In this document: positions 31,355-39,411 of the stretch, piece after piece
Layout: every line of letters begins with the position of its first letter
Numbering within the stretch: position 1 is the stretch's first letter
Assembly (NCBI RefSeq): GCF_000814905.1
Contig: NZ_JXAG01000044.1
Span: forward strand, 1-64,000
Direction: 5' to 3'
Length of the DNA: 64,000 bases
From: Enterobacter sp. Bisph1
GTDB lineage: Bacteria; Pseudomonadota; Gammaproteobacteria; Enterobacterales; Enterobacteriaceae
Notes under the pieces: model-generated
The model's database searches: none
Seen by the model: the letters and a program-made list of their open reading frames with translations, nothing else
What the model was told of the DNA's origin: nothing
Position numbers and translations under genes: made by a program

Positions 31355-31441
31355 GCGAAGGTGGCGGAATTGGTAGACGCGCTAGCTTCAGGTGTTAGTG
31401 TCCTTACGGACGTGGGGGTTCAAGTCCCCCCCCTCGCACCA
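31355..31441 (+). tRNA. leuQ: tRNA-Leu (CAG), copy 1
   Basis: 87 bases including encoded CCA. Class II tRNA with a long variable arm (GTCC TTAC GGAC), T loop GTTCAAGTC and anticodon loop CTTCAGG giving anticodon CAG. It is nearly identical to E. coli leuQ/P/V and in the same place next to rsmC. Confidence 0.98.
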
Positions 31442-31469
31442 TAAACCACGCAGATATCGCTCGCACTGT

Positions 31470-31556
31470 GCGAAGGTGGCGGAATTGGTAGACGCGCTAG
31501 CTTCAGGTGTTAGTGTTCTTACGGACGTGGGGGTTCAAGTCCCCCCCCTCGCACCA
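31470..31556 (+). tRNA. leuP: tRNA-Leu (CAG), copy 2
   Basis: 87 bases, 28 bases after copy 1. Identical to copies 1 and 3 except for a C-to-T change in the variable arm (GTTC instead of GTCC at 31515-31518). This replaces a G-C pair by a G-U wobble and should still fold. Confidence 0.97.
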
Positions 31557-31585
31557 ACGAGGCGATATCAAATTAAGATGACTGT

Positions 31586-31672
31586 GCGAAGGTGGCGGAA
31601 TTGGTAGACGCGCTAGCTTCAGGTGTTAGTGTCCTTACGGACGTGGGGGTTCAAGTCCCCCCCCTCGCACCA
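31586..31672 (+). tRNA. leuV: tRNA-Leu (CAG), copy 3
   Basis: 87 bases, identical to copy 1, with encoded CCA. Third member of the polycistronic tRNA-Leu transcript, 29 bases after copy 2. Confidence 0.98.
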
Positions 31673-31703
31673 GATATCTTATTCTCTCCCTGCTTCTCTC
31701 GTG

Positions 31704-31943
31704 CTACAGCATCATTTTCAAATTCACCAGCATTAACATCATTGCGCCTACCAGCGCGACGCCCGAAGGCAATAAGACAAAATGCCGCCAGCGTTTGTGG
31801 TAGAGCATAACCGGTGTTAAAAGCAGACCCAGAACAATCACACCTCGCCATGCATCAACCGACAAATCCGCCAGCGACAATACAGCAACAATGATTCCCG
31901 GCACCACGATTCCCCAGCCACTCTCCAACGCTCGCCGCAACAT
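31704..31943 (-). CDS. DUF1435-like small membrane protein
   Basis: A 79-residue protein starting MLRRALESGWGIVVPG with three hydrophobic stretches (about 11-23, 34-45 and 60-75) and little soluble sequence. It resembles the enterobacterial DUF1435 family; the assignment is from memory and moderate. ATG at 31943 is preceded by AAGAG. The longer frame would extend through the Fur-like site and is rejected. A 17/19 match to the Fur box lies 19 bases upstream, so expression probably rises in iron starvation. Function unknown. Confidence 0.7.
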   Translation of the reverse strand: MLRRALESGWGIVVPGIIVAVLSLADLSVDAWRGVIVLGLLLTPVMLYHKRWRHFVLLPSGVALVGAMMLMLVNLKMML

Positions 31944-31961
31944 GGTTTCATCTCTTATAGT

Positions 31962-31980
31962 GATAATGATAACCAATATC
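31962..31980 (-). promoter_or_regulatory. Fur box upstream of the DUF1435 gene
   Basis: GATAATGATAACCAATATC differs from the classical 19-bp Fur consensus at two positions. It is located directly upstream of the small membrane protein gene. Confidence 0.75.
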
Positions 31981-32196
31981 ATATGATATCTTTTCTCAAT
32001 TGTCAGCACTCCGCCGCCTCGTCGTATGAACATTACTCATCATCTAATGACAGGCATTCAGTAAGGTGATAAATTAAGCGTCGCTTAAATTAAAATCTAA
32101 AACGCTAATTTTTCGCAGTGACAGTTTCATTGCGTTACTTTTTTCTTTTGACTCATAGCGCAGCGATCTCGTGCGGATAAATAAAGATTTAAAGGT

Positions 32197-33261
32197 ATGA
32201 CATTACAAACCTGGCAATCTCTTTGTAATAAGAGATATCGATTATCCCTACGCCTCTTTTTACTGCTCAACGCTTTCTCAGCCTTGTTCTCTATTATTCT
32301 GCCGCTGAGAAATCAGGGCGCGTTTACGCTTCCCATCTGCTTTATTGTCGTATTAAGCGTTGTGCTTCCGCTTATCCAACGTTTTTATCCAAAAGTAAAA
32401 ATCAATATCATATTCATTTCATTGATATTTGGTTCCCTGTGGGCGTGGCATGTGATCGACAAATTCCGCCTCCTTGATGGCGATGCGGCAAGTTTCTTGC
32501 TGATTGCTCTGTTAAGCGTTCTGTTTATCGGCTCGATCGCCTTTTCAAATAATATTGTCGCCTTTTTAGTCCACTCATTGCCCGTATTTGCCACCTGTGT
32601 GTGGCTTAACGGCGAAGAGAGCAGTATGCGGCTGATATGTACGTTCGCCCTGCCGGTGCTGGGAATATCTATCCAGCACGTAATTCAACGACGTAATGAT
32701 AATTTTGCCCAGGCGCTGATGAACCGTCTGATTCAGGAGCGTAAAACCCTCAACGATCTCAGCATGCTCGATCCCTTAACCGGCTTATATAATCGGCGCG
32801 GTTTACAGCATAAGCTTCAGCACCTGCTGGCGGTGGATGAAAGTTCGCGTTTCGTTCTGTTGCTCGATATCGATCACTTCAAAGCGTATAACGATCATTA
32901 CGGCCATATGATGGGCGATCAGGCGCTTATTCGCGTCTCCGCCGCGCTACGCGACGCCGTGCGTTCCCGTGATATCGTCGCGCGTTTTGGCGGCGAGGAA
33001 TTTATGATCCTGCTGAATAACGTCAATGTCGAAGAGGCGCGCGTTATCGCCGAGCAGATCCGCCAGAAAGTGTACGATTTAAAAATCCCGCATATGTTCA
33101 ATGAGAGCGTCGCCACCAACGTCACTATTAGCATCGGTATTGCGCCCTTTATCGATGGCGATATCGAAGCCGCCCTTTCCCTCGCCGACAGCGCATTATA
33201 TGAAGCCAAGCATTTAGGGCGTAACCACATTTTAGTGAGCGGCGAGCTGCAGGTCGCCTGA
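32197..33261 (+). CDS. Membrane-bound diguanylate cyclase
   Basis: A 354-residue protein. The N-terminal half has about six hydrophobic helices (residues 15-165). A short linker is followed by a C-terminal GGDEF domain opening DPLTGLYNRRGLQ. The active-site loop is G265-G266-E267-E268-F269, an accepted active variant. An I-site RxxD (R256-D259) lies five residues before it, so product inhibition by c-di-GMP is expected. A protein of this type occupies the same place next to fhuF in Salmonella (STM4551, from memory). The membrane sensor resembles no ligand domain I can name. Confidence 0.9.
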   Translation: MTLQTWQSLCNKRYRLSLRLFLLLNAFSALFSIILPLRNQGAFTLPICFIVVLSVVLPLIQRFYPKVKINIIFISLIFGSLWAWHVIDKFRLLDGDAASFLLIALLSVLFIGSIAFSNNIVAFLVHSLPVFATCVWLNGEESSMRLICTFALPVLGISIQHVIQRRNDNFAQALMNRLIQERKTLNDLSMLDPLTGLYNRRGLQHKLQHLLAVDESSRFVLLLDIDHFKAYNDHYGHMMGDQALIRVSAALRDAVRSRDIVARFGGEEFMILLNNVNVEEARVIAEQIRQKVYDLKIPHMFNESVATNVTISIGIAPFIDGDIEAALSLADSALYEAKHLGRNHILVSGELQVA

Positions 33262-33323
33262 TTTACGCTCAGCCCTCACTTTACGATAAAAATCTTGCTA
33301 TCGATTTTACCTCTGGCTAGGAT

Positions 33324-33342
33324 TGGCAATCATTATCATTTA
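33324..33342. promoter_or_regulatory. Fur box of fhuF
   Basis: TGGCAATCATTATCATTTA, with the GATAATGATT-type core in inverse orientation, 22 bases upstream of the fhuF ATG. E. coli fhuF is a strong Fur target. Confidence 0.75.
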
Positions 33343-33363
33343 GATTCCACTTTAGCTGGCGCG

Positions 33364-34152
33364 ATGACTTACCGTAACGCAACGATCACTGAAAACATTA
33401 TCTGGCGAGGCCGCCCCGTTGAGGATGGCGATTCGCTGGCGAATGCTATGCGGGAAACTATCGCCAGCACGCGCGAGTATCTGCTCGACTTCCTGCGGCT
33501 GAACGAACCCGCGCCGTTGCGGGCGATGACGCTGGCAGAATGGTCGCGCCCTGCGGCATTTACATCGCTTGTTGCCACCTATTCCGATCATATCTACCGT
33601 AACCAGCCGACTCAGCCGCGGGAAAACAAACCGCTGCTTTCGCTGTGGGCGCAGTGGTATCTCGGGTTACTGGTGCCGCCGCTGTTGCTGACGTTGCTGA
33701 CGCAAAAAAGCGCTATCGACCTGTCGCCGGAACATTTTCATGTCGAATTTCATGAAACGGGTCGTGCCGCCTGTTTCTGGATTGATGTTCAGCAGGATTG
33801 GCAGCTCACGCCCGTTGGTGATGCGCAGCGCATCTGCGCCCTGACAACGCAGGCGATGCTGCCGGTGGTGCAGGCGCTGGAAGCGACGGGCGAGATCAAC
33901 GGCAAGCTTATCTGGAGCAATACGGGCTACTTGATTAACTGGTATCTCGGCGAGCTGATACCAACGCTCGGGGAAACGCGCGTCGCTGCGCTGCGCCAAA
34001 TCTGCTTTTTTGAAAAACAACTCGCCGACGGCTGCGACAATCCCCTGTGGCGTACGGTAGTGCTGCGCGACGGCCTGCTGGTGCGTCGTACCTGCTGTCA
34101 ACGCTATCGCCTGCCGGATGTTCAGCAGTGCGGCGACTGCACGCTGAAATAA
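33364..34152 (+). CDS. fhuF: Ferric siderophore reductase FhuF
   Basis: A 262-residue cytoplasmic [2Fe-2S] protein that reduces ferric hydroxamate siderophores to release iron. The unusual cluster motif is intact at the C-terminus: C244-C245, C256 and C259 (CCQRYRLPDVQQCGDC). The central PEHFHVEFHETGRAACFW and NTGYLINWYLGEL segments match E. coli. The frame is open 23 codons upstream, but MTYRNATITEN fits the E. coli start and lies just after the Fur box. Confidence 0.96.
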   Translation: MTYRNATITENIIWRGRPVEDGDSLANAMRETIASTREYLLDFLRLNEPAPLRAMTLAEWSRPAAFTSLVATYSDHIYRNQPTQPRENKPLLSLWAQWYLGLLVPPLLLTLLTQKSAIDLSPEHFHVEFHETGRAACFWIDVQQDWQLTPVGDAQRICALTTQAMLPVVQALEATGEINGKLIWSNTGYLINWYLGELIPTLGETRVAALRQICFFEKQLADGCDNPLWRTVVLRDGLLVRRTCCQRYRLPDVQQCGDCTLK

Positions 34153-34179
34153 GAAGAGAGCGCCTAAGCGCCCTCTTCT
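34152..34179. terminator. Stem-loop between fhuF and the PTS gene
   Basis: 7-bp AGAAGAG/CTCTTCT outer stem with a GCGC inner stem, between two convergent genes. The T runs are short. Confidence 0.65.
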
Positions 34180-34201
34180 CGTTTAAACGACCTGCACGGC
34201 T

Positions 34202-35542
34202 TTAGGCAACCTGTTTCTCCTCTCCCGCACGCAGCGCCTCTTCCGCTTCCTGCTCCAGCAGCTGTTTTTCATACACTTTGAAAAACGGGTAATAAATGAC
34301 TGCGGAAACGCAGGCCAGTATCACTACCAGGATCGCCGCACGGAAATCCCAGCCCAATGCCCATGCAGCACCAATCGGCGCGGGGGCCGTCCAGGGCACC
34401 ACAGAGATGACCCGCCCAATCAGATCCAGCTTCATCGCCGCCCAGGCGATAATCGCATTAAGCGTCGGTGCCAGCAGGAAGGGGATAAAAAAGACCGGGT
34501 TCATCACGATGGGCGTGCCGAAAATGACTGGTTCGTTAATGTTGAACAGGCTTGGCACCACGCTCAGCCGGCCAATCGAACGCAAGTGAACCGATCGGCT
34601 GCGCAGATAGCAAATCACCAGCCCCATCGTCGCCCCTGAGCCGCCGATAACGATAAAGAAGGTCCAGAACGCTTCCATAAAGATATGCGGTAGCGGCGCG
34701 GACTGCGCCAGCGCGCTCTGGTTAAGACCGAGATTGGTTAGCCAGAACATTTGCAGCATGCCGGAAACGATCGCCGCGCCGTGAATCCCCGCAAACCACA
34801 GTAAATGCCCGATGATCACCGCCAGTAAAATGGCGGGTAAAGAATCGGCGGCGGCAACCAGCGGTTTAAACAGCGCCATAATCGCCTGCGGAATCAGCAT
34901 ATTAAATTGCGTCTGGATGAACAGACTCAGCGGATAGAGCGTTAGCACCACCACCAATACCGGGATCAGCAAATCAAACGAGTTTTTGATCATCGGCGGC
35001 ACCTGGTCCGGCAAGCGGATGCCAATATTGTGCGCCTTCAGGAAACGCATCATCTCCACGCAGTAAATGGCGACCAGGATAGCGGTAAATATGCCGGTGC
35101 CACCGAGGCTATGCACCGGTAATGTGCCGTTAGTTTTCGGCGCGGCCACGAGTAAAAACGCCATCAGCGACAGCATCGCGCACATAAAGGGATCTAACTG
35201 ATGCGACTTCACATAGTGTTTGCCTAAGTTGTAAGCAATCGCCGCACAGATATAGATAGACATAATGCCCATCGTCATATCAAAAGGCGTCAGGATCCGC
35301 CCTTCATACTGCTTCGCCAAATCCAGCCACGCGCGGGCAAAGCCCCAGGTGGTATCCGGCGCGAAGGGCGGATAAGCAAATACCAGTAAGAAAGAGCCCA
35401 CAATCATAAACGGCATCGCAGAGATAAATCCGTCGCGAATCGCCATCACATGACGCTGGGAAGAGATACGTCCGGCGATGGGGCTGACGTAGTTTTCGAT
35501 AAAACGGAAAATCAGGTTAAAGGCAGCATGGTTAGCAGACAT
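34202..35542 (-). CDS. PTS lactose/cellobiose-family EIIC component (orphan)
   Basis: A 446-residue sugar permease of the lactose/N,N'-diacetylchitobiose (ChbC/CelB) EIIC family. It has about ten membrane helices, the conserved GIHGAAIVSGML segment and the family hallmark FNINEPVIFGTPIVMNP, which holds the substrate-binding glutamate. No EIIA, EIIB, glycosidase or regulator gene is adjacent, so phosphoryl transfer must come from components encoded elsewhere. The ATG at 35542 (MSANHAAFN) lies inside the last codons of a 46-codon upstream ORF. The sugar cannot be named from sequence. Confidence 0.88.
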   Translation of the reverse strand: MSANHAAFNLIFRFIENYVSPIAGRISSQRHVMAIRDGFISAMPFMIVGSFLLVFAYPPFAPDTTWGFARAWLDLAKQYEGRILTPFDMTMGIMSIYICAAIAYNLGKHYVKSHQLDPFMCAMLSLMAFLLVAAPKTNGTLPVHSLGGTGIFTAILVAIYCVEMMRFLKAHNIGIRLPDQVPPMIKNSFDLLIPVLVVVLTLYPLSLFIQTQFNMLIPQAIMALFKPLVAAADSLPAILLAVIIGHLLWFAGIHGAAIVSGMLQMFWLTNLGLNQSALAQSAPLPHIFMEAFWTFFIVIGGSGATMGLVICYLRSRSVHLRSIGRLSVVPSLFNINEPVIFGTPIVMNPVFFIPFLLAPTLNAIIAWAAMKLDLIGRVISVVPWTAPAPIGAAWALGWDFRAAILVVILACVSAVIYYPFFKVYEKQLLEQEAEEALRAGEEKQVA

Positions 35543-35672
35543 AGTCAGTCTCCGTGCAGACAAGCAGAGTAAGCGCATCAGCAACCGTTATGCCGCGCGT
35601 CGTTCCTTTTTTTTGCGGTGAAACCATGCGGGTACGAGAACCAACATTACAGTGACGTTGAGTAGGTTTCAT
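35532..35672 (-). CDS. Putative 46-residue leader ORF overlapping the EIIC start
   Basis: ATG at 35672 gives MKPTQRHCNVGSRTRMVSPQ and ends TETDYVC. The protein is basic, with no signal peptide or known domain. Its last 11 bases overlap the first codons of the PTS EIIC gene in another frame (ATGTCTGCTAA), the arrangement expected for translational coupling or an attenuating leader. A purine-rich AAAAAAGAG lies 9 bases upstream. I do not recognise the peptide; homologues upstream of other EIIC genes would be needed to prove it. Confidence 0.45.
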   Translation of the reverse strand: MKPTQRHCNVGSRTRMVSPQKKGTTRGITVADALTLLVCTETDYVC

Positions 35673-35718
35673 AGAAGGCTCTTTTTTAATTTTATGGACA
35701 GAGGGAAATGTCCAAATG

Positions 35719-35747
35719 AGTATTAACCCGGTGTGATAACACTGCAA
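35719..35747 (-). promoter_or_regulatory. Probable promoter of leader ORF / PTS EIIC
   Basis: On the minus strand TTGCAG (35747-35742), 16-base spacer, TAATAC (35725-35720). The -35 overlaps the proximal half of the AACCGGTT twin operator. Confidence 0.6.
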
Positions 35748-35766
35748 CCGGTTACTGTAACCGGTT
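35746..35766. promoter_or_regulatory. Twin AACCGGTT operator
   Basis: Two palindromic AACCGGTT octamers (35746-35753 and 35759-35766), together forming a 10-bp inverted repeat with a single central base. The CCGG core is typical of LacI/GalR-type operators such as the AscG site. It covers the -35 of the EIIC promoter. Confidence 0.65.
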
Positions 35767-35880
35767 TCCGCGATTGTGAAGAGGATCCAGGATCTGGCTG
35801 CGTAATGTTTATCAGGTGGGTTATTTACAGCGATAACAGGCTTGTGACAGATTAATGGCGGTCATTCGCAGGAGAACATC

Positions 35881-36339
35881 ATGAGTTTGCAGTCCGTGCG
35901 GCAATTCTTTGCCGACAACGCCCCTGACATCGGGATTATAGAATTAAATCAAAGTACGGCCACCGTGCAGCTTGCCGCCGCCGCGCATCATGTCGAGCCG
36001 GGGCAAATCGCGAAAACCCTGTCGTTAAAAGTGCAGAACGAAGTGATTTTAGTGGTAGCGAAAGGTGACGCGCGTCTGGATAACCAAAAACTTAAAAAAA
36101 CCTTTGGCGCTAAAGCCCGCATGTTAAGCAGCGATGAAGTGGTGACCATTACCGGGCATCCGGTTGGCGGCGTGTGCCCGTTCGGGCTGGAAAATCCGTT
36201 AAAAGTGTATTGCGACGTTTCGCTAAAACATTATCAGGAAGTATTGCCCGCGGCCGGCGCTATCCACAGTGCGGTGCGTATTTCTCCTGAACGAATGGCC
36301 GAGCTGACCCGCGCGACATGGATTGATGTGTGCCTGTGA
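35881..36339 (+). CDS. YbaK/ProX-type aminoacyl-tRNA deacylase
   Basis: A 152-residue single-domain protein of the YbaK/EbsC family, which hydrolyses mischarged aminoacyl-tRNA in trans. The hallmark segment TGHPVGGVCPFGL and a lysine-rich middle (LKVQNEVILVVAKGDARLD) are visible. It is closer to the free-standing ProXp-like branch than to YbaK itself, so the exact tRNA editing activity is open. It is divergent from the PTS unit and convergent with bglJ. Confidence 0.85.
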   Translation: MSLQSVRQFFADNAPDIGIIELNQSTATVQLAAAAHHVEPGQIAKTLSLKVQNEVILVVAKGDARLDNQKLKKTFGAKARMLSSDEVVTITGHPVGGVCPFGLENPLKVYCDVSLKHYQEVLPAAGAIHSAVRISPERMAELTRATWIDVCL

Positions 36340-36384
36340 GGGGTATGCAGCACCGGCCATTGCCTGCCGCTGCGCCTTACGGCA

Positions 36385-37050
36385 TCAAATAATACACGGT
36401 TCGATGCGGGGGGAAGTCCAGGTCAAAATATCCGCCGCATCCAGCAGACCGACATCCGATCTCACGCCCAGCTTGATCATCGCGTTAAATTTATGTGCGC
36501 GAATCGTTTTGACATTTCTGTCCAGCTGGCACGCGATCTCAGCCATCGAAAAGCCCTGCGTCATATAGTTTAAAATTTCCCGCTCTGTCGGGCTGAGCAT
36601 ACGACACTGGCTGACATACCAATGGTTAATCATGTTTTCGTTGATGCGCCGCGTCTCGCCAAACAGCGTAACCAGTTCCTGCAAGAGGGTATCGAGGGGC
36701 GACTGTTTACTCAGGATGCCATGAAACCGTGAAGGAGAGAGATGCCCTACCAGCTGCGCTTCGCGATCGTCACCGGCTATCACAATGCGCTGGACGCCGG
36801 GATGGGAAAAGGAAAGCCGATGCAGCCCCATCAGGCATTCCAGCCGCTCTTTTCGCTGGCCGGAAAGGGAGTAGATAACGGAAAAAAACGGTGTCTGTTT
36901 CAGCGCCTGGCGAAACGCATAACGATCGTTAAAAAAATGAAAAGAATAGTGATTAAGCGCAGATTCAGTAAATAAATATTTTAGCCCCGCCGCGCTCATT
37001 ACACATTTTTCCAGAATAGCAATATTTGCTTTCTTGCTGTTATTTTTCAT
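36385..37050 (-). CDS. bglJ: LuxR-type transcriptional regulator BglJ
   Basis: A 221-residue regulator matching E. coli BglJ throughout: IAILEKCVMSAAGLKYLF at the N-terminus and a C-terminal LuxR HTH (about 150-205) with LSPTEREILNYMTQGFSMAEIA and NVKTIRAHKFNAMIKLGV. BglJ forms a heterodimer with RcsB and relieves H-NS silencing of bgl and other loci. In E. coli it is the second gene of yjjQ-bglJ; here yjjQ is absent and bglJ is preceded by a long non-coding AT-rich region. Confidence 0.9.
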   Translation of the reverse strand: MKNNSKKANIAILEKCVMSAAGLKYLFTESALNHYSFHFFNDRYAFRQALKQTPFFSVIYSLSGQRKERLECLMGLHRLSFSHPGVQRIVIAGDDREAQLVGHLSPSRFHGILSKQSPLDTLLQELVTLFGETRRINENMINHWYVSQCRMLSPTEREILNYMTQGFSMAEIACQLDRNVKTIRAHKFNAMIKLGVRSDVGLLDAADILTWTSPRIEPCII

Positions 37051-38170
37051 TTATTATTTTCTCCGTTTACCGCATCAAAATCGCGTTTTTCATTACCTGG
37101 CCGCGATTAAACGATGTGAACAAAACGCATTTACTGCCGCTGATAATGCCTCGTTACTTTCGTTTAATTTCTTTTACGCACTGAGTATTTGATTACATTT
37201 TTCCCGGTAAGTATTTTGCTAATTACCTTTTACAAAAAGACGTAACACGAAACATTTACTCAGCTTGCTAATTTATTAGACAATATTTACGCCCGATGTA
37301 TATAACCCAGCTCATTACTCGGCCAGGTGTTCCTGCATTCGCAAACGGCATCACGTCAGGCAACATTTATAAAGCCAGCACAGCGCGTGCATGAGACACA
37401 CCGCTGCCCGCGCACACTATCGCCACATGCAGTGATAAACATCGCAGCCTGCTGTTAGCTAACCCTGATCACCGGGTAAATCTGCGGTTATGATACGGAT
37501 GCCTTTTAATGTAAGAGGGGCAACCGCTTTATGTACTGAAGAATAATTGCGGACATCCTCTGGAAAATGCGCTTTAGTTTTCGGCCAGAGCCGGAGCTGT
37601 AAAGGGAGCTTTCTGGATAATCACTCCCCGTCCGGTCCCTTGAAATAACCTAAAACCGTCACTTACGTTTGCGCTTTCAACTGCCCTTTATTATTCGCAG
37701 TGTCTCTGTCGCCAGACATATCGCGTTGGGACGTTTTTCTGCCTTGACCATTATCGTCATAATATAATTATAAATAGTGCTTAAATCGATAGCGGTGGAT
37801 TATAATATTCGGTGGTAGCATGTCAATATAGCATAGTGCGCATTAAACCCTGTGGTACTGGATTAATAATAAAATAAGAAATTTATACTAATTCAAGGCT
37901 GGCCCGGTAAGATAAGCGGCATAATCTTAAATACTATTTAAGATCTTATTTAAGATTAATAATTCCCATGAAAAGGAAAATTTTCACGCGTGCGCATACG
38001 CGCGGACCTGAGGCTTAACGTTGGGCATCATTGCGTTTTTACGCTGAGTAAGCGTGATTTAATGCACAATTATTGATCTCCCTTAGCGCCATGCCGCCCT
38101 GCACCTGTGCTAAAAATAGGCTTTATGCTCCCACTGTTGTGAGCGTCGTTGTCACCATGCCAGGGTAAAC
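37051..38170. other. 1.1-kb gene-free AT-rich region between bglJ and yjjP
   Basis: No ORF with coding character in either strand. The region divides the divergent bglJ and yjjP genes. It includes a weak stem-loop at 37585-37616, very AT-rich runs at 37750-37960, and three copies of TATTTAAGAT. No remnant of yjjQ could be read. AT content and position next to BglJ suggest an H-NS-bound regulatory region; an unannotated sRNA is possible. Confidence 0.6.
37924..37956. repeat. Three TATTTAAGAT boxes upstream of yjjP
   Basis: One inverted copy (37924-37933) and two direct copies (37935-37944 and 37947-37956) of the decamer TATTTAAGAT at 11 to 12-base spacing, about one helical turn. The arrangement is what a dimeric or cooperative regulator would need. 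They lie about 215 bases upstream of yjjP. Confidence 0.65.
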
Positions 38171-38947
38171 ATGCAAACAGAGCAGTCATCACAGCGGGCC
38201 ATAACACGGTTGTGTATTCAGTGCGGCCTATTTTTGTTACAGCACGGTGCAGAGAGCGCGCTGGTGGAAGAGTTGTCAACGCGGCTGGGGCGGGCGCTAG
38301 GCATGGACAGTGTTGAAAGCTTAATCTCTTCCAACGCCATTGTGCTGACCACCATTAAAGATGGCACCTGCCTGACCTCAACGCGAAAAAACAGCGATCG
38401 CGGCATCAATATGCATGTAGTGACGGAAATACAGCATATCGTTATCCTCGCCGAACATAAGCTGCTGGATTTGAAGGGCGTTGAAAAACGCTTTACGCAG
38501 GTTAAACCGTTGCGTTACCCGCGCTGGCTGGTCACGCTGATGGTCGGTCTCTCTTGCGCCTGTTTTTGTAAGCTTAATAATGGCGGCTGGGATGGCGCTT
38601 TTATTACTTTTTGCGCCAGCAGCGTCGCCATGTATGTGCGACTGTTGCTGGCAAGCCGTCATCTGCACCCGCAAATTAACTTTTGCATTACCGCCTTTGT
38701 CGCTACCACCGTGTCCGGCTTACTGCTCACGCTGCCCACCTTTGTGCACTCGTCCACCGTCGCCATGGCCGCCAGCGTGTTGCTTTTAGTGCCGGGTTTT
38801 CCGCTGATTAACGCCGTCGCCGATATGTTCAAAGGACATATCAATACCGGCCTTGCGCGCTGGGCAATGGCCAGTTTACTGACCCTTGCCACCTGTATCG
38901 GCGTAGTGATGGCCATGACGCTGTGGGGGCTGCGCGGATGGATGTGA
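38171..38947 (+). CDS. yjjP: ThrE-family exporter subunit YjjP
   Basis: A 258-residue protein. The N-terminal soluble part (1-110) contains [24 protein letters not shown], and five hydrophobic segments follow. With YjjB it forms a split ThrE-type transporter; the E. coli pair is reported to export succinate. The last 10 bases overlap the yjjB start (GGATGGATGTGA), so the two are translated together. It is preceded by a long AT-rich region. Confidence 0.93.
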   Translation: MQTEQSSQRAITRLCIQCGLFLLQHGAESALVEELSTRLGRALGMDSVESLISSNAIVLTTIKDGTCLTSTRKNSDRGINMHVVTEIQHIVILAEHKLLDLKGVEKRFTQVKPLRYPRWLVTLMVGLSCACFCKLNNGGWDGAFITFCASSVAMYVRLLLASRHLHPQINFCITAFVATTVSGLLLTLPTFVHSSTVAMAASVLLLVPGFPLINAVADMFKGHINTGLARWAMASLLTLATCIGVVMAMTLWGLRGWM

Positions 38948-39411
38948 TTAATTTCATGCTGGCATTAATCCAGGACATGCTGCTGGCGGCGATTCCCGCC
39001 GTGGGCTTTGCGATGGTCTTTAACGTCCCGCAGCGGGCGCTTTTGTGGTGCGCGCTGCTTGGCGCAATCGGTCACGGTTCGCGCTTTGCGATGATGCACT
39101 GGGGCTTCAATATTGAATGGTCGACGTTTGCCGCCTCGATGCTGGTCGGCTCCGTGGGCATCCGCTGGTCGCGCTGGTATCTGGCGCATCCAAAAGTATT
39201 TACCGTGGCGGCGGTAATCCCGATGTTTCCCGGCATCTCCGCCTACACCGCCATGATTTCAGCGGTCAAAATCAGCCACTTCGGCTACAGCGAAGATCTG
39301 ATGATTTTGCTGCTGACCAATTTCCTCAAAGCATCATCGATTGTCGGCGCGCTCTCTATCGGTTTGTCGATACCGGGGCTGTGGATCTACCGTAAACGGC
39401 CGCGCGTCTAA
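38938..39411 (+). CDS. yjjB: ThrE-family exporter subunit YjjB
   Basis: A 157-residue membrane protein with about five helices. It contains the conserved [20 protein letters not shown] and [19 protein letters not shown] segments of the ThrE C-terminal domain. The ATG at 38938 (MDVINFML) matches E. coli and lies inside the yjjP stop region. In E. coli dnaT follows yjjB directly. Here about 8 kb of ohr and acid-resistance genes come between. Confidence 0.93.
   Translation: MDVINFMLALIQDMLLAAIPAVGFAMVFNVPQRALLWCALLGAIGHGSRFAMMHWGFNIEWSTFAASMLVGSVGIRWSRWYLAHPKVFTVAAVIPMFPGISAYTAMISAVKISHFGYSEDLMILLLTNFLKASSIVGALSIGLSIPGLWIYRKRPRV

Noticed and set aside
31355-31672. CRISPR-like repeat array
   Set aside because: Three near-identical 87-base units are complete tRNA-Leu genes with CCA, not repeats with spacers.
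31392-31810. ORFs across the tRNA-Leu array
   Set aside because: They repeat the same residues because they translate the tRNA genes; not proteins.
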